Shown one piece after another: positions 34,332 to 42,384 of a stretch of DNA of 64,000 nt. This DNA comes from Kosakonia sacchari SP1. Lineage in GTDB: Bacteria; Pseudomonadota; Gammaproteobacteria; Enterobacterales; Enterobacteriaceae. Under the pieces are notes generated by a model that saw nothing but the letters and a program-made list of their open reading frames with translations, was not told the origin of the DNA and made no database searches. The translations under genes were made by a program, and so were the position numbers. Every line of letters begins with the position of its first letter. Positions within the stretch are counted from its first letter, which is position 1. The DNA lies in contig NZ_CP007215.2 in the NCBI RefSeq assembly GCF_000300455.3, positions 3,224,001 through 3,288,000 of the forward strand. The letters are read 5' to 3'.

Positions 34332-35438
34332 TCAGGAGGCCGGACTGACTTTCCACAACGCGCCGTCTGATTCATCGGTCAGCACATAGAGATAACCGTC
34401 GGGGCCAACCCGTACATCGCGAATACGCTGCCCGCGATCGCCAAGAATTCGGCCATCTTCTGTCACCTTCTCGCCCTGCACGCTCATGACGATGACATCT
34501 TCATCTTTCAGCGCGCCGATAAACAGTTTGTTTTTCCACTGCGGGAACACATCGGCATTGTAGAAAGCCATACCGCTGATCGCCGGGGATTTTTTCCAGT
34601 AAAAGATCGGCTGCTCGGTACCGGCGACAATCTCCCCTTTCGCTTCCGGGATCTTCAGCCCGCTATAGTTGATGCCCCATGTGGCAATTGGCCAGCCGTA
34701 ATTTTTACCCTTTTGCGGAATGTTGATCTCATCGCCGCCGCGCGGGCCATGCTCGTTGAGCCACAACGCGTTACTCCACGGGTTCATCGCCATTCCCTGC
34801 GGATTGCGAATACCGTAAGACCAGATCTCCGCTCGCGCCCCCGCTTTACCGGCAAAGGGGTTATCCTCCGGCACCTTGCCCTGGTCCGTCAGCCGCACCA
34901 GTTTGCCCTGCAATTTATCCAGATCCTGCGCCGTCGAACGCTGGTTATTTTCGCCCAGCGCAATCCATAAATAGCCTTTGCCATCAAACACCAGCCGACC
35001 GCCAAAATGGTTACCGGTGGAGAGTTTTGGCTGCTGGCGAAACACCGTCTTAAAATCGTCGAGGCGTTTAAAATCCTCGCTAAGACGTCCATACCCCACC
35101 GCCGTTCCGGCTTTATCATCCTGACCCGCTTCGGCGTAGCTCAGCCACACGCGGCGCGACTGGGCAAAATCCGGTGCCAGCGCCACATCCAGCAAGCCCC
35201 CCTGACCATGCGCCCAGACTTCGGGAACGCCAGTAATCGGGTCGGAAATCCCCTTATCTTGTTGCCACAAACGCAGTTGCCCACCGCGCAGGGTAATTAA
35301 CATGCCCTGATTATCGGGCAGAAAAGCCAGCGCCCAGGGGTGATCGAGTTTGGTTTGCAATACATCGACTTTTACCGCAGCAGGCGCGGCAAACACAGAG
35401 ATTGAGAGAAACAGAAAAAGCAGCGGGATCTGGCGCAT
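34332..35438 (-). CDS. yliI: PQQ-dependent aldose sugar dehydrogenase YliI
   Basis: YliI (Asd), 368 residues. A soluble periplasmic beta-propeller glucose/sorbosone dehydrogenase-family enzyme that oxidises aldoses with PQQ. The signal peptide ends near residue 17 (ISVFAAPA). The active-site regions GLLDVALAPDF, STGNHFGGRLVF, and NPWSNALWLNEHGPRGGDEIN (motifs shortened) are kept. The ATG has AAAGGAG before it; the frame is open 20 codons upstream. Confidence 0.92.
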   Translation of the reverse strand: MRQIPLLFLFLSISVFAAPAAVKVDVLQTKLDHPWALAFLPDNQGMLITLRGGQLRLWQQDKGISDPITGVPEVWAHGQGGLLDVALAPDFAQSRRVWLSYAEAGQDDKAGTAVGYGRLSEDFKRLDDFKTVFRQQPKLSTGNHFGGRLVFDGKGYLWIALGENNQRSTAQDLDKLQGKLVRLTDQGKVPEDNPFAGKAGARAEIWSYGIRNPQGMAMNPWSNALWLNEHGPRGGDEINIPQKGKNYGWPIATWGINYSGLKIPEAKGEIVAGTEQPIFYWKKSPAISGMAFYNADVFPQWKNKLFIGALKDEDVIVMSVQGEKVTEDGRILGDRGQRIRDVRVGPDGYLYVLTDESDGALWKVSPAS

Positions 35439-35590
35439 ACGGCGCTCCTTTATGCAGTTTTTTATTCTGATAAAGGGTAGACCGCACAGCGCCGGCAAAA
35501 GCGACTTTTACACTCCCTATACACAACCGCATGGGCATCGCGATTGTTGCAGTAAAACCGGGGGCAACGCGGAGGAGGTAAACACAGAAA

Positions 35591-35608
35591 GGGGGAGTTT
35601 CCTCCCCC
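35591..35608 (-). terminator. terminator after bssR
   Basis: GGGGGAG/CTCCCCC stem with a TTTC loop, followed on the minus strand by TTTCTG, five bases past the bssR stop. Confidence 0.7.
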
Positions 35609-35613
35609 TGGTA

Positions 35614-35997
35614 TCAGGCTTCTTCGAGCGGTGAATGCTCGTTCAGATACTGAATGCAGTAATTAAGCACATTCAGCGAACGTTCCAGCTTATCGACATT
35701 CACCGAAATGTAGGTGGGACAATCCTGTCGCCCGCTCATCAGACAAACAGCTGCTGAGGAGAGCGCTTCCTCGGCGCGGTATATCGCACTACGTGAGTCG
35801 CGATCCGGCATTTCATTTAGCCGTTCGCCTTTGTCGCGGATCTCCAGCGCCAGGGCAAAGAAGCGTTCACGCAGACGATCATTTTCGCTGACCGACATAT
35901 ACCCTTTCGCTTTTCGCATCTGGATATAGGCCGCAAGGTCACTTCGGGCAGCAATCAACTTCGTCAGCAGACGACGCGCAAGTTCATCAACGGTCAT
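35614..35997 (-). CDS. bssR: biofilm regulator BssR
   Basis: BssR (YliH), 127 residues. The phrases DLAAYIQMRKAKGYMSVSEN and AEEALSSAAVCLMSG match E. coli. It affects biofilm formation, indole and AI-2 signalling in E. coli by an unknown route. Stands alone between yliI and the GST gene. Confidence 0.88.
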   Translation of the reverse strand: MTVDELARRLLTKLIAARSDLAAYIQMRKAKGYMSVSENDRLRERFFALALEIRDKGERLNEMPDRDSRSAIYRAEEALSSAAVCLMSGRQDCPTYISVNVDKLERSLNVLNYCIQYLNEHSPLEEA

Positions 35998-36431
35998 ACA
36001 TCTTCCCCCTTGTCAGCCAGTGTAGGATCATAGTATGGTCGCTTTTTGAACAAAAGCATGCGTCTGGTCAATATTTAATTTTGTCTGCCGGACCTTTACA
36101 TTTCACTTAAAGTGAGCCACGCTCGCCAGCCGCCGTAATTTGCCATGTCGCGCGCGCCCTGCAATTCATAAATTTCACAAATGAATCAACTCACTCGCTC
36201 AATCTTACCCATCGCCACCAGAGCCTGAATACCTACACCACTTTACTGGAGCGCGGTTCCCACACTTACGTGTGCCATACATTGCGTTTTATCCGGGGTG
36301 TTTGGCATCACTAACGTCATGAGCGACCGCGAAGCGCTGCTGCAGGTTGTAACTCATCTGCCAGTGGTCAGAATGCATTTGTCTGGTGTATTGTTTTTAA
36401 ACGATTAATTACACGAATGGACACCTGCAAC
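35998..36431. other. intergenic region with no supported gene
   Basis: About 430 bases upstream of bssR and of the second GST gene. Short open frames exist (for example a 29-codon frame at 36319-36408) but have no ribosome site or match. It may hold the decayed remains of a gene. Promoters for both flanking genes should be here but I cannot assign them. Confidence 0.4.
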
Positions 36432-37055
36432 ATGCTTAAAATTCTTGGTAAAACAACGTCGATAAATGTGCGCAAAGTGCTCTGGACCTGCGAAGAAGCC
36501 GGGCTGGATTATGTTCAAGAAGATTATGGCAGCGGTTTTGCCTCCACGGAAACGGAAGAATTTCGCGCCATGAACCCCAACGCAATGGTGCCGGTCCTGA
36601 TTGATGACGGCTTTGTACTGTGGGAGTCCAACTCGATTTGCCGTTATCTGGTGCGTAAAGCCGGGCGTGAAGATTTGCTCCCCGGTGAGCCGCAAGCCTG
36701 CGCCGACGTCGAACACTGGATGGACTGGCAGGCCACCGAATTCAACAACGCCTGGCGTTATGTTTTCCCGGCGCTGGCGCGCAAAAATCCGGCATTTAAC
36801 GACCCGAAAGCCATCGAAGCAGGCATCAAAGAGTGGAATCACTGCATCGGTATTCTGGAACAGCAGTTGCAGCGCACCGGAGCATTCGCCGCAGGCGACA
36901 CCTTTACGCTGGCGGATGTGGTGCTGGGGCTGTCGGTCAACCGCTGGAAAATGACACCGTTTGACCACCCGCCCGTTCCCGCTATCGATGCGTGGTTTGA
37001 ACGACTAAACCAGCGCCCGGCATTTTTGCGCCACGGTAATAATGGCATGGTGTAA
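36432..37055 (+). CDS. glutathione S-transferase family protein
   Basis: A 207-residue GST. N-terminal thioredoxin-like domain (MLKILGKTTSINVRKVLWTC) with the glutathione site VLWESNSICRYL near residue 62, then a helical C-terminal domain (DVEHWMDWQATEFNNAW). It is a paralogue of gstB in this window. The start is uncertain: an ATG five codons upstream is equally without a ribosome site. Its 3' end overlaps the SH3 gene by 14 bases. Confidence 0.87.
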   Translation: MLKILGKTTSINVRKVLWTCEEAGLDYVQEDYGSGFASTETEEFRAMNPNAMVPVLIDDGFVLWESNSICRYLVRKAGREDLLPGEPQACADVEHWMDWQATEFNNAWRYVFPALARKNPAFNDPKAIEAGIKEWNHCIGILEQQLQRTGAFAAGDTFTLADVVLGLSVNRWKMTPFDHPPVPAIDAWFERLNQRPAFLRHGNNGMV

Positions 37056-37425
37056 AGCGGTGCTACCCCAGGCGAAAGTTATCCGCGATTACACGTCGGC
37101 GTATCCCGATCCGATTGCGGTCGGCAAAGGCGAACGCGTGCTGATAAGCCACTGTGATTTGCAGTGGCGTGGCTGGGTATGGGTGACGTTAGCATCGGGG
37201 AAAAGTGGTTGGGCACCGCAGCAACTTTTCGCACCACTCAGCGCGTGTGAAGGAAGTGCGCTTGACGACTACTGCGCTCATGAACTAACCGTGCATGCGG
37301 GAGAATCGCTTACGCTGATTCACGCCCTCAACGGCTGGTATTACGCGCAGAAAACGAACGGGGAAAAGGGTTGGCTGCCGCAGGAGTGCGTCGCGAAATG
37401 GGAAAAAATAGTGGAAATCAAATGA
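37042..37425 (+). CDS. double SH3-like domain protein
   Basis: A 127-residue protein with two bacterial SH3-like repeats (about 10-60 ending WVTLASGKSGWAPQQLF, and 75-120 ending YAQKTNGEKGWLPQECV). No signal peptide is seen, so it is probably cytoplasmic. It overlaps both the GST gene before and the Nudix gene after (ATGA), which means a translationally coupled trio. Function unknown. Confidence 0.7.
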   Translation: MAWCKAVLPQAKVIRDYTSAYPDPIAVGKGERVLISHCDLQWRGWVWVTLASGKSGWAPQQLFAPLSACEGSALDDYCAHELTVHAGESLTLIHALNGWYYAQKTNGEKGWLPQECVAKWEKIVEIK

Positions 37426-37859
37426 AGCGAGAACGCTATAACTTATCGATTGCGGTATTTGTGTTGCTGAGAAAAGAGAAGCAGATTTGCATGCTTAAAC
37501 GCACCGGAACAGGCTGGATGGACGGTTGCTATAGCTTACCCGCCGGTGGTCTGGAGCAGTACGAAACGCTGGGGGCAGCAGCGGCACGGGAAGCCAACGA
37601 AGAGACAGGCGTTATTATCGCGCCGGATGATCTTCAGTTGGCGCATACGCTGCATGTCTGGACAGAGAATCGCTCGTGGATGGGGCACTTTTTCAGTTGC
37701 ACACGCTGGCAGGGCGAACCGTTTATCGCCGAGCCGGAGAAACATGGCGATTTATGCTGGCACGCCATTAACGATTTACCTGAAAACACGATTGGTTATG
37801 TCAAACAGGCGATTGAGCAGATTGCCGCCGGGCAATCCTACTCTGAATATGGCTGGTGA
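37422..37859 (+). CDS. Nudix hydrolase
   Basis: A 145-residue Nudix hydrolase. The Nudix box runs GLEQYETLGAAAAREANEE and TGV, with all key Gly, Glu, Arg-Glu and Glu-Glu residues. The substrate is unknown; MutT-like or nucleotide-sugar cleaning are possible. The ATG overlaps the SH3 stop as ATGA. Confidence 0.88.
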   Translation: MKRERYNLSIAVFVLLRKEKQICMLKRTGTGWMDGCYSLPAGGLEQYETLGAAAAREANEETGVIIAPDDLQLAHTLHVWTENRSWMGHFFSCTRWQGEPFIAEPEKHGDLCWHAINDLPENTIGYVKQAIEQIAAGQSYSEYGW

Positions 37860-37869
37860 AACGCCGCCC

Positions 37870-38139
37870 TTAGAGACCCATTTTAGCGCGCAGCACTTTC
37901 ACGCCGCGCGCTAAAAGCCAGGCGATCACCAGCACAATTATCACCAGCATAATGGTGCTCGGCGGATCCATTCCCCATTCGTAGGTATCGGTAATCAACT
38001 GATGCCGCCAGAGCAGATCAAATAACCAGCCCGATGACCATTCCCAGAACTGGTTAACCGGCTTGATGACAGCGCTAATAAAAAAGGCGAGCACCACATA
38101 CAGCAGCCCCGCCAGAATCTTCATGATTGCCGTGCGCAT
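37870..38139 (-). CDS. unknown small membrane protein
   Basis: An 89-residue protein with two membrane helices (about 4-24 and 60-80) separated by an aromatic loop (WEWSSGWLFDLLW). AGGGA lies eight bases before the ATG (MRTAIMKIL). The frame is open 30 codons upstream but without support. Function unknown. Confidence 0.65.
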   Translation of the reverse strand: MRTAIMKILAGLLYVVLAFFISAVIKPVNQFWEWSSGWLFDLLWRHQLITDTYEWGMDPPSTIMLVIIVLVIAWLLARGVKVLRAKMGL

Positions 38140-38253
38140 CGTTTTTCCCTTTCCTTTGTTGGTAAACCGGACGGTTTTACCAGCGCGGGAACGGCATAGC
38201 AATGGCAACGCGTTAACTGCATCACCCACTTTTAACGCGATGGTGCAGACGCG

Positions 38254-38727
38254 TTACTTTTCCGTCGGGTTGTTCCTGCTCCTGTAGATATCCGGGCGAG
38301 CAATCGTCCACGTGTAATCGGGCCGGTTGATTGGCACATAACCCGCCTGCGCGTACAGCCAGGGCGCAGTGGAAGTAAAGAGAACAATCCGCCGCAGTTT
38401 TTCAAAAACCGGGTGCGCATGGCAGCAGGCGATTAACCATTTCCCCAGTTTTTGCCCCTGATACGCCTCCAGAACATACACATCACACAGATACGCGAAG
38501 GTGGCGTAATCGGTAACTAACCGGGCAAAACCTATCTGCTCATCACCATGAAAAAGGCCGAAATTAAGGCTATTTTGTACAGAGGTCGCCACCGTTTCCC
38601 GGTCAATCCCTATCGCCCATGTGGATCGCGTCAGATAACGGTGGATAGCAGCAATGTCCTGCTTTTCGGCATCGGTTGTTACCAGATAATCCTCTTTACG
38701 CCATTCCTGAACGTCGAAACTTGCCAT
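38254..38727 (-). CDS. GNAT-family acetyltransferase
   Basis: A 157-residue GNAT. The acetyl-CoA binding loop is VLEAYQGQKLGKWLIACC near residue 82, and the core strand IGFARLVTDYATFAYLCDVYV precedes it (split here at 20 residues: IGFARLVTDYATFAYL). The group is common in bacteria, with unknown substrate. Confidence 0.85.
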   Translation of the reverse strand: MASFDVQEWRKEDYLVTTDAEKQDIAAIHRYLTRSTWAIGIDRETVATSVQNSLNFGLFHGDEQIGFARLVTDYATFAYLCDVYVLEAYQGQKLGKWLIACCHAHPVFEKLRRIVLFTSTAPWLYAQAGYVPINRPDYTWTIARPDIYRSRNNPTEK

Positions 38728-38865
38728 AACTCTGCCCTTAACACGTGCGGAAAACGTTCAAATTAGCATGAATTTTGTGCGCTGGTGAGCACGAGAAAAG
38801 ACGAAAACCAGGGGCTTTTTTGCCGCGTAAGCGAAGCGCATAGTAATAATTTACATCGTGCAGGG

Positions 38866-38892
38866 TAAACGAACGTAGCCTGATGCCGATAA
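38866..38892 (+). promoter_or_regulatory. sigma-28 promoter of a small unknown gene
   Basis: TAAA, 15 bases, GCCGATAA: an exact match to the FliA core consensus. It ends 39 bases before the start codon of the 85-residue protein gene. This is the third FliA-type promoter in a 7-kb stretch. Confidence 0.8.
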
Positions 38893-38931
38893 CGCAATTG
38901 CCCCAACCGTTTCATTTACAAGGAAGATGTC

Positions 38932-39189
38932 ATGAAAACCTATGTGTTCTACTCCAGTGACATTGCCGTGAATGTCTATGAGAAAAAAGCCTTGTCCGCC
39001 GAAGAAGTGCGCCAGCTTAAAGCTGAGGGCTTTCGCAAAATGCCGTTTGAAACCCAGGCAGAAGACGAAGCGCAGGCAATTGATATCATGCTGGCACATT
39101 TCAAAGAGAATCTGGAAGCGCTTGAAGAGTTCACCAAAGACTGGTGTATTCCCGCTACCATTTTCGCTGCGATTTATGCATTGAGCTAA
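38932..39189 (+). CDS. small unknown protein of the likely flagellar regulon
   Basis: An 85-residue soluble protein (MKTYVFYSSDIAVNVYEKKA) with an acidic helical C-terminal half. I do not recognise it. AAGGAAG lies before the ATG, and a consensus sigma-28 promoter is just upstream, so expression with late flagellar genes is likely. It is monocistronic and ended by a terminator. Confidence 0.75.
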   Translation: MKTYVFYSSDIAVNVYEKKALSAEEVRQLKAEGFRKMPFETQAEDEAQAIDIMLAHFKENLEALEEFTKDWCIPATIFAAIYALS

Positions 39190-39197
39190 GCCGCAGA

Positions 39198-39220
39198 AGG
39201 CCGCATTCGCGGCCTCTTTT
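39198..39220 (+). terminator. terminator after the 85-residue protein gene
   Basis: AGGCCGC/GCGGCCT stem with ATTC loop and TCTTTT tail. Confidence 0.85.
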
Positions 39221-40187
39221 ACTGTGCTTCGGCAAGTGTCTCGCCGGAAATATCTAACAGCGCCAAGCGCATTGACGCTGCAAACATCGCGCCGTGCGTG
39301 AGGCCTGGGTAAAGGCGGTAAGTCGCCGATATCCCTCTGCTACGCAGGCGTGAAACCGTCTGGCTTACCGCATTTAACACGTCCGACGTGGCGTTTTCGT
39401 CCCGCGCTTTTCTGTCGCCGTCGCCTTCCATAAACCACAGTGATTTCTGGCTGCCCTGCGCTTCATCGACCTGCTCAAGTGCGTTGAGCAGCGCAGCGTT
39501 ATGACGATCCAACGAAGGAACGGCCGAGTAGAACGTGTGAAAAAAGTCGGACGACAAAAAGCTCTCCAGCACGAACAATCCCCCGTAAGAGTGACCCCAC
39601 AGCGCCCGCTTTTGCGGGTCGATAGCGAGATCTTTCTCAGCCTGCGGCGCAATGGTGTGCTCCAGTAACGTGCGGAAAACCGCGCTACCACCACCGGTTC
39701 TGCCACGCAAATTTTGCGGGCTACTTTGCGTTGCGGGCGTGTAATCGTACGCTCTGGCGGTTAAATCAAACGGCAGAGCGGTCTGATAGCCAATCGCCAC
39801 CAGCACGGGCGGATCGCGCAGCGACAGTTTTTGCAACAGGTCATCAGATAAGCGGTCCATTACCGCGTTGCCGTCCAGCAGATAGAGCACCGGGTAACCG
39901 CTGGCGGGCGGTTTTTTATTCGGGATGGCAGTCCACACTTTGTAATGGCGCTTGCCGTCGGCAGAATCAAAGGTGTTGACGGTGAAATGGTAAAATGCAG
40001 AGCCTTTGTCGGCGATATTCGGCCCCAACGGCGTCATGTCCGGGCGGGCATAACCGTTAGCCGCGCAGAGCAACAGCAAAACCGCCGCCAACTGGCGAAT
40101 CACTGCGCTAAAGATAGAAAAACCCCCTGCGTTAAACGCGCCTAACCGCAGGAATGTAGAGCCATTTTTAAATGAACGCGTGAACAT
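39219..40187 (-). CDS. IroE-like siderophore esterase
   Basis: A 322-residue alpha/beta hydrolase of the esterase D/Fes-like group. RPDMTPLGPNIADKGSAFYH, DGKRHYKVWTAIPN and LPFDLTARAYDYTPA match IroE, which cuts salmochelin and enterobactin once in the periplasm. The nucleophile is in GHSYGG. An N-terminal hydrophobic segment (about 30-48) serves as signal or anchor, after a longer than usual leader. AGGGAAGG precedes the ATG. A Fur box lies upstream. No iroBCDN genes are nearby. Confidence 0.85.
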   Translation of the reverse strand: MFTRSFKNGSTFLRLGAFNAGGFSIFSAVIRQLAAVLLLLCAANGYARPDMTPLGPNIADKGSAFYHFTVNTFDSADGKRHYKVWTAIPNKKPPASGYPVLYLLDGNAVMDRLSDDLLQKLSLRDPPVLVAIGYQTALPFDLTARAYDYTPATQSSPQNLRGRTGGGSAVFRTLLEHTIAPQAEKDLAIDPQKRALWGHSYGGLFVLESFLSSDFFHTFYSAVPSLDRHNAALLNALEQVDEAQGSQKSLWFMEGDGDRKARDENATSDVLNAVSQTVSRLRSRGISATYRLYPGLTHGAMFAASMRLALLDISGETLAEAQ

Positions 40188-40223
40188 TATCCTTCCCTGG
40201 TACCAGAAACTAACAGCAGCAAA

Positions 40224-40242
40224 GTTAATGCGAATCATTATT
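40224..40242 (-). promoter_or_regulatory. Fur box upstream of the IroE-like gene
   Basis: The minus strand AATAATGATTCGCATTAAC agrees with 14 of 19 bases of the Fur consensus GATAATGATAATCATTATC. It lies 37 bases before the start codon, so iron repression is expected. Confidence 0.75.
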
Positions 40243-40392
40243 GATTGCAACCAAAATGGCCTATCCTGCGGTCTCGTCTGATAACCGCTACAGGCTTCTT
40301 ATCTGGAAACAAAAATCATACTTTCGTATGAGAAAACTTTGCCCCGCTGCGTCTGATAATTCAGCAATACCTCCACATTCTGGATCGTGACC

Positions 40393-41427
40393 ATGCGAGC
40401 GATACCCTCTCTTTTGCTGCTTATTTTATGTGGCTTAATCAAGCAGGTGGATGCTCGCGAAACCAGCCCCCTCGGCAATAACAGGCCAGATATTGAGCAA
40501 TACCAGACGGATGATTTACTCAAAAAACATCCGTTCGCGAAGGGAATAAAATCCGCTGAGCAAGAATCAATTCTGTTCAATCTGGCCATCCGCGACATGC
40601 AGCAGGAGGGTATTAATCAGTACCCGACGCGTAACGAAGATAATAAAAATGTCATAGAGAAACTGAAGTTACCGGCAAGCAGCATTGCGGAAAATACACC
40701 AGACTGTGATTCAGCTACGGCTGACTTTTATCGTACCCGCGGCAATAAAGAATCGGCGCAATTAGTCATTACCCGCTGTCAAAAAAAGCTGGAAAAGAAT
40801 AACGTTGAGACATTTCGATATGCCGCTAAATTTATTCCTTCGGTTGTTTATCTGCGATCTTCATTAGAAGCGTGTACCGGCTTTTTAATCAACACCACCA
40901 CCGTTGTTACCGCTGCGCATTGTAATGTTGATACGGCTTATTTTAGTAATGGCGAGTCGAGGAAAGTCAGTAAACAAAATGGCAAAGTGTGTTTTAAAAT
41001 CGAGGGAAGTTATTGCGATTATGCTGCGTTAACGATTGATAAAATCGATATTGTCTCGCCCCCTCTTCAGTGGCAACAAGCCGACGTTAATGATGAATTA
41101 TGGATACCGGGGGTAGCTATTTCATCCCTTGAAATTATCCCGGACCGTTATCCGGCCTCTAATATGGCAGCAACCGATAACCAACAAAATAAAAGCTGCA
41201 AAGTGGTTTATATCAACGATAACTGTCTTATTCATCTGTGTACTGTGCTTGAGGGTTTTTCCGGGGCGCCAATCGTTAATGTGACGAAAAGCAAAAAAGA
41301 AAATAGCGTTGTAATAAGTGGCATACATATTTCATCAAAACAGACCCTCAGTAAAGAGATGTGCAAATTAGACAGCGAAAAATTACTGGCTAATTACGCT
41401 GTACCGAAATCAAAACTCCCCTTTTAA
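40393..41427 (+). CDS. secreted trypsin-like serine protease
   Basis: A 344-residue protein of the S1 (chymotrypsin) fold. A signal peptide (about 1-22) is followed by a 110-residue pro-like region. The catalytic triad is visible: His in VVTAAHC, Asp in CDYAALTI, and Ser in EGFSGAPIVN. Several cysteines suggest disulfides and export. The Ser motif GFSGAPI differs from the classic GDSGGP, so specificity is open. It starts at ATG after an in-frame GTG. A lipoprotein gene follows after 13 bases. Confidence 0.8.
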   Translation: MRAIPSLLLLILCGLIKQVDARETSPLGNNRPDIEQYQTDDLLKKHPFAKGIKSAEQESILFNLAIRDMQQEGINQYPTRNEDNKNVIEKLKLPASSIAENTPDCDSATADFYRTRGNKESAQLVITRCQKKLEKNNVETFRYAAKFIPSVVYLRSSLEACTGFLINTTTVVTAAHCNVDTAYFSNGESRKVSKQNGKVCFKIEGSYCDYAALTIDKIDIVSPPLQWQQADVNDELWIPGVAISSLEIIPDRYPASNMAATDNQQNKSCKVVYINDNCLIHLCTVLEGFSGAPIVNVTKSKKENSVVISGIHISSKQTLSKEMCKLDSEKLLANYAVPKSKLPF

Positions 41428-41440
41428 GAGGTAATCCCCT

Positions 41441-42301
41441 ATGCCTGTAAAAAGAACACTTCTCTTTATCAGCGCACTGCTGGCAGGGTGTGCAAGTGAG
41501 CATGTAAACACTGTGAGTTATAACCCGCAGGCAATAAAAGAGGGTGGAATTGAAGAGATGCGCGCGTTTATATCGGGAGAGCCCTGCCCAGCGGCATTAG
41601 ATGAGGACAGAGGTTCTAATGAAGCCGCCGCGCTATTACTAGCGGTGGCTACGCCGATCCTTAGTGAAACCCTTAAATATGGCTTTTCGCTAATATCAAA
41701 AGTTGGCAGCAATATGGCAAAACCCTATCCGGTAAATGCTTATATTTATCCGAATGAAACCACGATTATTTCCAGCGCGCAATGCTTGACGCTGGTTTAT
41801 GGTCAGTTTGGCGGTTCGGGGAAAAATAACCTGACAACACCCGGATTACCCTATCAATATTACAATACGCCACTTCTGGCCGGGCAATTAACCAGCAATC
41901 TCGGCTTTGCCATGCAAATTAAAATCCAGCGTAGCGAAGATCGATTATCGTTTGTTCCGTATTCTCTTTTTTACCCCAAACAACTGCGACCATACGGCAT
42001 TAATAATCATCACGGGTTAACCGTGGCGATAGATTTTGGTGGCAATGATGTCACGATGGAATTCGATAAAGTAGAGGTTGGTCGCTATTACAATCAAAAA
42101 GCGGTAATTACGCACGGCAAAACCATTGAGCTGGCAAAAGTGACGCCGTATACCCTGAAAATTACGGTAACGGAGGGGCCAGACAATGAAACGCTCGCCG
42201 GGCTGCTGCAAGCGGTGTCATCAAGTGATGTTGTCGCGGCGCAGCAGCAGATCCTCAAAACCTATATCGATAAAAAAATCGCCGAAAAAACGGGAAAATA
42301 A
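41441..42301 (+). CDS. unknown lipoprotein paired with the S1 protease
   Basis: A 286-residue lipoprotein with lipobox LLAGC at residue 17 and an Ala-Ser next, which suggests outer-membrane sorting. A hydrophobic stretch lies at about 65-85. The rest is beta-rich and unrecognised. AGAGG precedes the ATG. It is co-transcribed with the protease and may anchor, inhibit or be its substrate. Confidence 0.75.
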   Translation: MPVKRTLLFISALLAGCASEHVNTVSYNPQAIKEGGIEEMRAFISGEPCPAALDEDRGSNEAAALLLAVATPILSETLKYGFSLISKVGSNMAKPYPVNAYIYPNETTIISSAQCLTLVYGQFGGSGKNNLTTPGLPYQYYNTPLLAGQLTSNLGFAMQIKIQRSEDRLSFVPYSLFYPKQLRPYGINNHHGLTVAIDFGGNDVTMEFDKVEVGRYYNQKAVITHGKTIELAKVTPYTLKITVTEGPDNETLAGLLQAVSSSDVVAAQQQILKTYIDKKIAEKTGK

Positions 42302-42347
42302 GGTCCAGGCATAGCGGTTAAAAGCCTGCCTGTTCGGGACATACAAG

Positions 42348-42377
42348 GCGCTATTAACGGCTAACCGCTAATAGCGC
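42348..42377. terminator. terminator between lipoprotein and MarR-GNAT genes
   Basis: GCGCTATTA/TAATAGCGC arms plus an inner CGG/CCG pairing, between convergent genes. Confidence 0.75.
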
Positions 42378-42384
42378 AACGAAC

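Noticed and set aside
36319-36408. 29-codon frame upstream of the second GST gene
   Set aside because: No ribosome site, no similarity that I recognise; could be remnant or chance.
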